8,334 nucleotides of DNA, from positions 1 to 8,334 of the forward strand of contig CAZXOC010000315.1 of NCBI GenBank assembly GCA_964642165.1, given 5' to 3'. Position 1 is the first letter of the stretch. Each line of letters opens with the position of its first letter. The position numbers and the translations under genes are program-made. Below are positions 1 through 6,829 of this stretch, one piece after another. Below the pieces are notes generated by a model. It was not told the origin of the DNA. It was given only the letters and a program-made list of their open reading frames with translations, and made no database searches. The DNA is from CAYRVX01 sp964642165 (GTDB lineage Bacteria; Planctomycetota; Phycisphaerae; SM23-33).

Positions 1-25
1 GATTGTGTCAGAACTGTCCAATCCT

Positions 26-45
26 GGGGCCCTCCGGAGGGCCCC
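26..45. repeat. Perfect 20-bp GC palindrome
   Basis: GGGGCCCTCCGGAGGGCCCC reads identically on both strands. It could extrude as a hairpin or bind a dimeric protein. No T-run follows it on either strand, so it does not look like a classical intrinsic terminator. It sits just outside the AT-rich patch holding the direct repeats, so it may belong to the same mobile-element remnant. Its function is unknown. Confidence 0.6.
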
Positions 46-90
46 GAATCGATGTATCCTGTTATTAAATAAAGATTTACATTGTGCAGA

Positions 91-125
91 TTTTGGACAA
101 TCAGCCCCATTTTGGACAATCAGCC
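91..125. repeat. Two 16-bp direct repeats, possible insertion-sequence end
   Basis: TTTTGGACAATCAGCC occurs at 91-106 and again at 110-125, a 19-base period. The core TTGGACA also occurs at 414-420 and, inverted, at 15-21. The surrounding stretch (about 46-120) is clearly more AT-rich than the rest of the window. Read on the minus strand, each copy contains TGATTGTCCAAAA, starting with TG. Tandem copies of a transposase-binding site near an end that begins with TG are typical of IS21-family elements. By that reading an element would end near position 122 and extend left out of the window. No istA or istB coding sequence is visible, so the mobile-element interpretation is inference; the repeat itself is certain. 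Confidence 0.5.
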
Positions 126-476
126 TGCCCGCCGGGCGTCTCACCCGCCGAAGGGCTCGTAGCTTCTGTGCCAAAAAGCTTTTGTCCCAATTCCAGCCCC
201 CGGCCGGGCCGGAGGGCCCGAACGGGCATGAACAGCGGTCCCGACCTCGATCGCCCGCGGCGCCCTTCTGGCTTTCGGCGATCGATCCGGGGCCGGAGGA
301 CCAGCCGGCCACGAAGGCGCCCCGCCAGCGGCCCGGTGCGGGTGGTGGCCGGCACGGACGGTCCGGCTTCGGACCCACGGGCGGCGCCGCCCCGTGAGGG
401 AGGCTCAACCTGCTTGGACAGGCGGACGATATAATTCCTACCGGGTCCGAGCGACCCCTCCGCCCGGGACGGGCCG
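126..476. other. Intergenic leader region without a supported gene
   Basis: About 350 bases lie between the direct repeats and the first gene. Open frames exist on both strands, but they translate to arginine-, proline- and glycine-rich low-complexity text with no recognisable domain, as expected from GC-rich non-coding DNA. The only sites worth naming are a TTGGACA heptamer at 414-420 and the TATAAT box at 430-435. I see no RNA gene or riboswitch-like structure. Confidence 0.55.
430..435 (+). promoter_or_regulatory. Perfect -10 box upstream of the DUF6057-like gene
   Basis: TATAAT is an exact match to the housekeeping sigma -10 consensus and stands out in a very GC-rich context. It lies 41 bases before the ATG at 477, which would give a leader of roughly 35 nucleotides. 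No good -35 hexamer sits 16-18 bases upstream. The closest candidate, TTGGAC at 414-419, is only 10 bases away, which is too short for a standard promoter, and no extended -10 TG is present. If it is real, it drives the two-gene plus-strand unit. Confidence 0.4.
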
Positions 477-2354
477 ATGGACATCAGCAAACGCAGAATC
501 TCCGAACGGCTGATCTGGCGGGCCGCCCGTTTCACCGTCGTGTTCGCCGCCTTCTACGTGTACGTCTGGCGAGGCCTCGACCCGCGCCTCGTCCACCACG
601 CACAGTGCCCGATCTTCCAGGCCGACGCGGCGTTCTTCGCGGAGCATCTGTCGCGCCCCGGCGGGCTGGTAGAGTATGCCGCGGCGCTGCTGGTGCAGTG
701 GTACCGCCGGCCGTGGGCCGGGGCGGCCATCTTGACGGCCGTGGCGGCGGCGGCGGCCCTGGCCGGCGGGTGGTTCCTCTCCCGGGCGCCCGGCCGGGCG
801 CGCGGCTGGGTGCCTCTCCTGGCGGCGGCGCCGCTGGCCGCCCTGCACGCCCACTACGCCTTCCCGCTGTACAGCAGCCTGGCCGTGACGCTGGCGTTGG
901 GGGGCGCGGCCGGCTACGCGCGACTGCCCGCGCGGAGCTTCGCGAGCCGCTTGGCCGCCGCGGCCGTGCTGCTCGCCGCGAGCTACTGGCTCGCCGGCGC
1001 GGCGGCGCTGCTTCTGGCCGTGCTGTGCGGGTTGTTCGAGCTGCTCGTCGGCAGGCGGCCCCTGCTGGCAGGCGTCTGGGTGCTGCTGGGGGCGGGCATC
1101 CCGTACGCGGCGGCCGAAGCCTTGATCCTGCTGAACGTCAAGAGGGCCTACCTGGTGCCCCTGCCCTTCGTTTACGAAGGCCGGTGGTACCTGGCGTCGA
1201 CGGGGCTCTGCGCGCTGTTCCCCGTCGCGGCAGCCGCCCAGGTCGCGCGGAGTTGGTTCAGCGCCAGGGCGGCGAGGCGCTCCGCCGGCCCGCCGCCCGA
1301 GCCGCCGGTGCGGCCGCGGCTACGCGCGGCGGGGCGATGGGCCGTGCGCACGGCCGGGCCGCTGCTCCTGCTCGGGCTGGCGGCGTGGATGGCCTCCGAC
1401 GCGGGCGCGCGGAAGCGGCTGCGCATCCGCTATCTGTCTCAGCGCCGTGACTGGCCCGGCGTCCTGCGCGAGGCCAGGAACATGCCGCCGCGCTGGGTGA
1501 CCTGGCGCGTTCTCTACCACGTGGACCGCGCGTTGTTCCACGAGGGGCGGCTCCTCGACGGGATGTTCGCCTATCCGCAGGAGCGGGGGGCGGTCGGCCT
1601 GATGCACTGCTGGAACCCGGCGCGCGGGCCTGGGTCCGGCGAGCTGTGCATGGAGCTCAGCGACCTGCTCTGGGACCTCGGGCACGTCAACCAGTCCGAG
1701 CACCTGGCGCACGAGGCGCTGGAGCTCGTGGGCGACCGCCCGCGGATCCTGAAGCGCCTGGCGCTGGTGTACGTCGTGAAGGGCCAGCCCGTCGCCGCCC
1801 GCACGTTCCTCAACGCGCTCGCCAAAGACCCCTGGTTCGCCGACGAGGCCCGGAGCTACCTCCGGCGCCTCCAGGCCGATCCCCAGTTGCCCCAGGACCC
1901 GGAGCTCCAACGCGTCCGCGGCCACCTGCCCGCCACCGAGCCGGCGGGGACCAGCTCCCAGTTGCCCGGCAGCGAGGAGCTTCTCCGCCGGTTGCTCCGC
2001 GCCAATCCCCGCAACCGCATGGCCTTCGAGTACCTGATGGCGCAGTACCTGCTGACCGGCCAACTGGAGGAGCTCGCCCGGCAGACACCTCGCCTTCGCG
2101 AGTTCGGGCGCCGCCAGATCCCGCGCCATTGGGAGGAGGCGCTGGTCATCTACCACCAGCAGACGGGCAGGGCGCTGCGGCTCGGCGGGCTTCGGATCCG
2201 ACCCGGGGTGCGCGAGCGCCTCGATGCATTCCTCCACGCGGGGCGGAGCCGCCGCGCCGAGCCCGAGGCGCTCAGGAGACAACTGCGGCGCGACTTCGGC
2301 GACACCTATTTCCACTACAGCGCCTTCGGCATCAAGATGGGAAGGCGAGGATGA
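477..2354 (+). CDS. DUF6057-like polytopic membrane protein with TPR-like C-terminal half
   Basis: This 625-residue protein has a hydrophobic N-terminal half with about eight or nine candidate membrane segments (around 16-34, 64-101, 111-148, 156-192, 196-222, 234-258 and 291-308). A soluble C-terminal half follows from about residue 311. That half contains helical repeats resembling TPRs at roughly 403-470 and 510-570. The motif PGGLVEYAAALLVQ at 61-74 and the segment around GRLLDGMFAY match my recollection of DUF6057, a family of unknown function in Bacteroidota and PVC bacteria. The ATG at 477 starts directly before a basic N-terminus and the first hydrophobic segment; the ribosome-binding site (GGGACGGG) is weak. 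The stop codon overlaps the start of the next gene, so the two products are probably made in a fixed ratio and act together in the inner membrane. No catalytic motif is visible, so I assign no reaction. Confidence is high for a membrane protein with a repeat domain and moderate for the family name. Confidence 0.8.
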   Translation: MDISKRRISERLIWRAARFTVVFAAFYVYVWRGLDPRLVHHAQCPIFQADAAFFAEHLSRPGGLVEYAAALLVQWYRRPWAGAAILTAVAAAAALAGGWFLSRAPGRARGWVPLLAAAPLAALHAHYAFPLYSSLAVTLALGGAAGYARLPARSFASRLAAAAVLLAASYWLAGAAALLLAVLCGLFELLVGRRPLLAGVWVLLGAGIPYAAAEALILLNVKRAYLVPLPFVYEGRWYLASTGLCALFPVAAAAQVARSWFSARAARRSAGPPPEPPVRPRLRAAGRWAVRTAGPLLLLGLAAWMASDAGARKRLRIRYLSQRRDWPGVLREARNMPPRWVTWRVLYHVDRALFHEGRLLDGMFAYPQERGAVGLMHCWNPARGPGSGELCMELSDLLWDLGHVNQSEHLAHEALELVGDRPRILKRLALVYVVKGQPVAARTFLNALAKDPWFADEARSYLRRLQADPQLPQDPELQRVRGHLPATEPAGTSSQLPGSEELLRRLLRANPRNRMAFEYLMAQYLLTGQLEELARQTPRLREFGRRQIPRHWEEALVIYHQQTGRALRLGGLRIRPGVRERLDAFLHAGRSRRAEPEALRRQLRRDFGDTYFHYSAFGIKMGRRG

Positions 2355-3874
2355 GGCGTCGGGTGATCGTGATCGCTGGGGCGCTGCTGGCGGCGGCCGC
2401 CGGGGCGGTCGTCTGCACGGTTGCCTCGCGGCCGCCGGCGCTGGAGGGGGCCCGCGCCGTCGCCCGGCGCGCGCATATCCGGCCGGACTACGCCAACCTC
2501 GTGATCCCGCCCAACATCGCGCCCCTGAACTTCCGCGTGCTGGAGGACGGGCGGCGCTATGTCGTACGGATCTCCGGCGCAGGCGGCGAGCCGGTCGAGA
2601 TCGACTCGTCCTCGCCGCGGATCTCCATCCCGCTGGGCGACTGGCGCAAGCTGCTGCAGGCCAACCGGGGCGGACGCGTCCGGTTCGAGATCTTCGTCCA
2701 GGGCGGAGCCGGGCAGTGGTCGCGCTTCGCCCCGATCCCCAACGACGTGGCCGAGGAGCCCATCGACGGCTACCTCGTCTACCGGCTGATTCGGGCGCTG
2801 TTCAACGTGTACTCCCGCGTGGACATCCACGAGCGGGACCTGACGACGTTCGAGGAGCGGGTGGTCGTGAACGGGCGGGCCATGGACCGGAGCTGCGTGA
2901 ACTGCCACACGTTCCGGGACCACAAGACCGCCGACATGCTGGTGCACGTTCGCGGCCGGCGAGGGGTGGCGATGCTGCTGGGGCGCGGCGGGCGGCTCGC
3001 CAAGGTGGAGACGCGGACGAAGTACAACCCCTCGCCCGCGGCGTACACGTGCTGGCATCCCAGCGGGCGGTTCGTGACGTTCTCGGTCAACAAGCTCCGC
3101 ATGTTCTACCACGAGCTGGGCGAGGCGAGGGACGTGTTCGACGCGGCAAGCGACCTGGGCTGCTATTGGCCGGCGTCCAACGCGCTGAAGTCCTCCCGCC
3201 ACCTGACCGACCCGGACCAGCTCGAGACCTTCCCGAACTGGTCGCCGGACGGCAGGTACCTGTACTTCTGCCGCGCGCCCCGGACCCCGTTCCGCCGCTA
3301 CCGGCAGATCCGCTACGACCTGATGCGGATCCGCTACGACCTGGACGCGGACACGTGGGGCCTGCCCGAGGTGGTCCTGTCGGCCAAGGAGACCGGGCGC
3401 AGCGCCGCCGAGCCGCGGGTCTCGCCCGACGGGCGCTACGTCATGTTCTGCCTCTTCGACTACGGCAGCTTCCCCGTCTACCAGCCCAGCAGCGACCTGT
3501 ACCTGATGGACCTCCAGGGCGGCGGGTGGCGGAAGCTCAGCGTCAACAGCGCGCGGTCCGAGTCGTGGCATTGCTGGTCCAGCAACGGGCGGTGGTTCGT
3601 CTTCGCCAGCAAGCGGCGCGACGGGCTCTTTGCCAAGCCGTACCTGAGCTACTTCGACCGCACCGGACGGGCCCACAAGCCCTTCGTTCTGCCGCAGCGC
3701 GACCCCGACTTCTACGAGTCGTCCCTCCGGACCTACAACGTGCCGGAACTCGTCTCGCAGCCGGTGCCGCTCAGGCCGCGGGACTTCGCGCGGGCCGTCC
3801 TGGCCCCCAGCGACGCCCGCAGCGCCGAGGCCATCAGTGGCGCCACGGCCAGGCCCCGCGCCGGGGCGAACTGA
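2351..3874 (+). CDS. Exported single-haem cytochrome-like protein with TolB/PD40 propeller repeats
   Basis: The protein has 507 residues. The start ATG at 2351 overlaps the upstream stop as ATGA and is preceded by GGCGAGG; the open frame extends further upstream but only as a shadow of the membrane gene. Residues 2-24 form a basic then hydrophobic segment, a signal peptide or N-terminal anchor. A cysteine is present (AVVC), but the residues before it do not make a proper lipobox. Residues about 45-170 form a probable beta-rich domain beginning IPPNIAPLNF. A c-type haem motif CVNCH lies at 182-186. Propeller-type repeats follow: WHPSGRFVTFS (235-245), NWSPDGRYLYF (from 296), RVSPDGRY (from 356) and SSNGRWFVFASKR (from 410), similar to TolB and PD40 blades. 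The motif TYNVPEL lies near the C-terminus. I recall homologues in Bacteroidota and planctomycetes annotated as PD40 or cytochrome proteins, often beside DUF6057 genes. Haem attachment needs periplasmic location and a cytochrome c maturation system encoded elsewhere. The reaction is unknown. Confidence 0.82.
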   Translation: MRRRVIVIAGALLAAAAGAVVCTVASRPPALEGARAVARRAHIRPDYANLVIPPNIAPLNFRVLEDGRRYVVRISGAGGEPVEIDSSSPRISIPLGDWRKLLQANRGGRVRFEIFVQGGAGQWSRFAPIPNDVAEEPIDGYLVYRLIRALFNVYSRVDIHERDLTTFEERVVVNGRAMDRSCVNCHTFRDHKTADMLVHVRGRRGVAMLLGRGGRLAKVETRTKYNPSPAAYTCWHPSGRFVTFSVNKLRMFYHELGEARDVFDAASDLGCYWPASNALKSSRHLTDPDQLETFPNWSPDGRYLYFCRAPRTPFRRYRQIRYDLMRIRYDLDADTWGLPEVVLSAKETGRSAAEPRVSPDGRYVMFCLFDYGSFPVYQPSSDLYLMDLQGGGWRKLSVNSARSESWHCWSSNGRWFVFASKRRDGLFAKPYLSYFDRTGRAHKPFVLPQRDPDFYESSLRTYNVPELVSQPVPLRPRDFARAVLAPSDARSAEAISGATARPRAGAN

Positions 3875-5163
3875 CGCTCGCCGCCCCCCGGCCGCCCCGC
3901 AGGCGCCGCCCCGGCCGGGCCAGTGGGGGGAACGTGCGCGAGTAGGTCAAGTCCTGCCTGCCTGGGACAGTCAAAGCAGCAACGGGCCTCCGTGGTTCTG
4001 GCGCGGGCCAGCCACTGTCGCCACTTGGTCGGGTCGGCGGCGATGTCGGCCCCGGTGATCTTCCGGAGGTGTTCGGCGATGGCCGACCGGGTCTTGGGAG
4101 GCGAGCCGCTCAGCAGGTTGATCAGATAATCGGGGTCCTTCAGAAGCTCGGTCAGGAGTTTCTGAGCCTGTGAGCCCAGGGCGTCGGCCCGGAGGACCTG
4201 CTCGATTCGGGCCCTTGCCTCCGGGGAGAGCTTGCCGCTACGGAGGGCCTGAACCAGCAGGGGGCGGTACTTCCCGCACTCCTTGGTCAATGCCTTGGTG
4301 GCCTGTTCACGGGTGCGGAAGTCATCGGCGTCGAGTCTCCTGATCAGACGTCCGGCTTGAGCGGCCACTTCCGGGGGCAACGGCATCAGCACGCCGATCA
4401 CCGCGGCTTGCATCGCCTTGCCGCCGTAGAGCTGGCGGACCTCCGTTACCGACAGCGCCCGGGACCACATCGCCAGGGAGTCCATCATGCCCTCCCAGTG
4501 ATGGCCGCCTGCGAGCGGGTCCCCGCCGAGGATCGCCGGGCCGGCCGCGACGCCGCCTTCGATCCCCTTCAGCCGGGTGAGCATGCCGTTCTTGTAGATG
4601 CGCGCGACGTGGCCGTCGTAGGTCACCGCCACGTGCGTCCAGGTGTTCCGTTGGAACCGCCAGTTGTAGGCGCTGAACCCGCCCCTGCCGCAGGCGAAGC
4701 TCAAGCCCCCGCGCGAGTTGCTCTCGACGAGGTAATACTCCCTGCCCTGGCCGACTCTCGCGAGCCTCCGATTGTTCATGCCTTCGGCGTTGGTCGTCAG
4801 CACCCAGGCGGCAAGGCTGAACCCCTTCAGGCGGAGGTCGGGAAGGCGGACGCAGTCGTCCTTCCCGTCGAAGCGAAGCGCCCCGCCGGCCTTGCCTTCC
4901 TTGCTGAGCGTCGCCCCGTTCACCGTGCCGTGGCGGCCGTGGCCGCTGACGTCCGTTACCTTGCCGTCCTTCAGGGCGTCAAACGGGAACCACGCGACGA
5001 GGCCCCCGCGCAGATTCATCGGCAATTGCCCGGCCGCCCGAGTGTGATCGGGCGCATCGGCCTCTGGCCTTGCTGCCCTTCCCCAGGCCGGGATCAGCAG
5101 AACGGCCAGAGCAACGAACCGCAAGTACGATCCCCGACGGCCGTTCGTGAGGTCCGCACCCAT
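3733..5163 (-). CDS. Secreted LamG-domain protein with HEAT-like C-terminal region
   Basis: This 476-residue frame starts at the ATG at 5163, six bases after AAGGAG. A basic N-terminus and the hydrophobic stretch FVALAVLLIPAW, ending in GRA, form a signal peptide. Residues about 53-245 form a LamG (concanavalin A-like jelly-roll) domain. The telling pieces are GLVAWFPFD, VSGHGRHGTV, ALRFDGKDDCVRLP, FSLAAWV, WTHVAVTYDG, YKNG and the closing WSRALSVTEVRQLY. These domains usually bind carbohydrate. Residues about 265-384 resemble the HEAT-like region common in planctomycete secreted proteins (RRLDADDFRTREQATKAL; LRKITGADIAADPTKWRQW). That region normally ends soon after the WxxW pair, here 381-384. 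The last 92 residues look like unconstrained sequence and overlap the 3' end of the convergent cytochrome-like gene by 142 bases, so the true end may be nearer 3971 if a base was gained or lost. No enzyme active site is visible. The likely role is polysaccharide or surface binding. Confidence 0.75.
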   Translation of the reverse strand: MGADLTNGRRGSYLRFVALAVLLIPAWGRAARPEADAPDHTRAAGQLPMNLRGGLVAWFPFDALKDGKVTDVSGHGRHGTVNGATLSKEGKAGGALRFDGKDDCVRLPDLRLKGFSLAAWVLTTNAEGMNNRRLARVGQGREYYLVESNSRGGLSFACGRGGFSAYNWRFQRNTWTHVAVTYDGHVARIYKNGMLTRLKGIEGGVAAGPAILGGDPLAGGHHWEGMMDSLAMWSRALSVTEVRQLYGGKAMQAAVIGVLMPLPPEVAAQAGRLIRRLDADDFRTREQATKALTKECGKYRPLLVQALRSGKLSPEARARIEQVLRADALGSQAQKLLTELLKDPDYLINLLSGSPPKTRSAIAEHLRKITGADIAADPTKWRQWLARARTTEARCCFDCPRQAGLDLLAHVPPTGPAGAAPAGRPGGGERQFAPARGLAVAPLMASALRASLGARTARAKSRGLSGTGCETSSGTL

Positions 5164-5169
5164 GGCGCT

Positions 5170-5175
5170 CTCCTT
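5170..5175 (-). promoter_or_regulatory. Ribosome-binding site of the LamG gene
   Basis: AAGGAG on the minus strand lies six bases before the ATG at 5163. It is one of the clearest Shine-Dalgarno sequences in the window and fixes the start, in agreement with the signal peptide that follows. Confidence 0.7.
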
Positions 5176-5426
5176 CCCTCGGTCTTGGCTTTAGACGCAG
5201 ATTCCGGCAGGAGGTTTTGGGTCGAGAGCGATTATCCCGGGCATTCTCGCCCGGCGCGACCGGCGCGGGGGCGAAACCGGCGGGCTGGCGTGTCACGCGC
5301 TGAAGTTGCCGGCGGCCGGGCTCCGAACGAACGTGCGTCTCTTGATCAGCCGACTTCCCGCTCCCGCTGTTTCGCTCTCCCGTTCACTTGCCGCTGTGTC
5401 ACGGCACCGTCGATGAGCCTTTCGGT

Positions 5427-6785
5427 TCAGGGCTTCCTGCCCTCGATGATGCGCGCCATCAGGGCCTTCAGCTCCTTCACCTTCTCGGGGTGCTTCCCGG
5501 CCAGGTTGACGGACTCGCCGATGTCCGCCTCCAGGTCGTAGAGCTCCTCGACCTCCTTCCGCTGCCTGTCCCTCGCGTAGCCGGGGACTCTGTGGGCCGG
5601 CCTGAGGTACTTCCACTTCCCCTGGCGCACGCCGTTGCCCTGGTAGAAGAACGTGCGGCGCGCCCCCTTCTCGCTCTTGCCGAACAGCAGATCGCGCTGA
5701 TCGACCCCGTCGATGACGCGATCCCCGGGGACCTGGAAGCCCGTCAGGCCGGCAAAGGTGGGCAGGAAGTCGATGGTGGCGAAGATCGCATCGGAGGTGC
5801 GTCCCGCGGGGACCTTGCCGGGCCAGCGGACGATGCAGGGGGCCCTCGAGCCGGCCTCATAGCACGAGCCCTTGCCGTCGCGGAGCGGGCCGGAATCCCC
5901 CCAGAAGACCGAGCCCTTGGGATGCCCCTTCTTCCTCGTCGTGTAGGCGCGCTGGTTCCACGGCCCGTTGTCCGTCGTGTAGATGACGAGCGTGTTGTCC
6001 CGCAGCCCCAGCTTGTCCACCACGTCCAGCAGCCGCCCCGTCTCGTGGTCGAACTCCTCCACCACGTCCCCGTACAGGCTGCCTTTGGACGTGCCTTTGA
6101 ACTTGGGCGAGGCGTCGATGATCGTGTGCATCATCGTGTGGGCGACGTACAGGGCGAACGGCCTCTTCGGATCGCGCTTGCGCCGGAGGTAGTCGATGGC
6201 CTTGTCCGTGTAAAGCCGGGTGAGGCTGCCCATCTGTCGCGTCCTGCCGGCGGGCTCGTTGTTCTCATGGAACGCCACAGTCCCGCCGTCGTTGGCTCCC
6301 AGCGTGCCGAAGTAGTAGTCGAACCCCTGCGCGTTGGGCATGCGCTCGATGATCGCCTTGCGGTTGGAGACGTCCCACTTGCCGATGCAGGCCGTCTGGT
6401 AGCCGACCTTGCGGAGCAGCTCGGCCCAGGTGACCTCGTCCGCGGGCATGCCCCAGCCCTTGCTGCGGATGGGGTAGCGGCCGGTGAGCAGGGCCGATCT
6501 GGAGGGCCCGCACACGTGCTGCGCGTAGAAGCTGGTGAACCTCGTTCCTTCCTTCGCCAGTTGATCCATGCGCGGGGTCCGGTTCTTCGTCGAGCCGAAG
6601 CAGCCCAGGTCCGCGTATCCCTGGTCGTCCGTAAAGACGATGAGGATGTTGGGCCGGGGGGCGGCGCGTGGCTTGCCCTCGGCACGTCCGGCGAGGAGGC
6701 GGCGACACCGCAGCGCGGGCAAGGCGGCCATGCCCAGTCCGAGCTTCCGGAGGAACCCGCGACGAGTTGTGCTTGTGTCTCGCAT
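5427..6785 (-). CDS. Tat-exported sulfatase (type I, formylglycine-dependent)
   Basis: This 452-residue enzyme should hydrolyse sulfate esters, probably on a polysaccharide, outside the cytoplasm. The N-terminus has a twin-arginine signal (RRGFLRK at 8-14) followed by a hydrophobic stretch. The first metal-binding pair is D53-D54 in IVFTDDQGYADLG. The sulfatase signature is CGPSRSALLTG, with C92 expected to be converted to formylglycine by a maturase not encoded here. YVAHTMMH supplies H216 and H220, and YTTDNGP supplies D272 and N273. GKGSCYEAGSRAPCIVRWPG and a C-terminal ELYDLEADIGESVNLA block complete a full-length sulfatase. One oddity: the usual GKWH motif reads GKWD at 135-138, so the histidine after the conserved lysine is aspartate. 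The start ATG at 6785 has AAAGGA (6794-6799) eight bases upstream. The open frame runs much further upstream, but that part is a shadow of the hydrolase gene. It lies 44 bases after the alpha/beta hydrolase gene, probably co-transcribed. Confidence 0.93.
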   Translation of the reverse strand: MRDTSTTRRGFLRKLGLGMAALPALRCRRLLAGRAEGKPRAAPRPNILIVFTDDQGYADLGCFGSTKNRTPRMDQLAKEGTRFTSFYAQHVCGPSRSALLTGRYPIRSKGWGMPADEVTWAELLRKVGYQTACIGKWDVSNRKAIIERMPNAQGFDYYFGTLGANDGGTVAFHENNEPAGRTRQMGSLTRLYTDKAIDYLRRKRDPKRPFALYVAHTMMHTIIDASPKFKGTSKGSLYGDVVEEFDHETGRLLDVVDKLGLRDNTLVIYTTDNGPWNQRAYTTRKKGHPKGSVFWGDSGPLRDGKGSCYEAGSRAPCIVRWPGKVPAGRTSDAIFATIDFLPTFAGLTGFQVPGDRVIDGVDQRDLLFGKSEKGARRTFFYQGNGVRQGKWKYLRPAHRVPGYARDRQRKEVEELYDLEADIGESVNLAGKHPEKVKELKALMARIIEGRKP

Positions 6786-6829
6786 GTCCTGTGTCCTTTC
6801 GCGCGCGGCGCTCGTCTTACGGCGACGCC

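Noticed and set aside
5..535. Open frames on both strands in the left region (5-397, 84-434 on plus; 101-535 on minus)
   Set aside because: They give Arg/Pro/Gly-rich translations with no domain, overlap each other, and run across the palindrome and direct repeats.
1646..2350. Upstream extension of the cytochrome-like frame to 1646
   Set aside because: This part overlaps the well-supported membrane-protein gene and is low-complexity. The ATGA overlap start followed by a signal-like segment is the sensible start.
2315..3676. Long minus-strand frame of 453 residues opposite the cytochrome-like gene
   Set aside because: It is an antisense shadow typical of high-GC codon use; its Val/Pro/Arg-rich text has no domain.
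5237..5254. CCGGGC-ATTCTC-GCCCGG hairpin between the sulfatase and LamG genes
   Set aside because: The 6-bp stem has no T-run and is common by chance at this GC content, so I did not call it a terminator.
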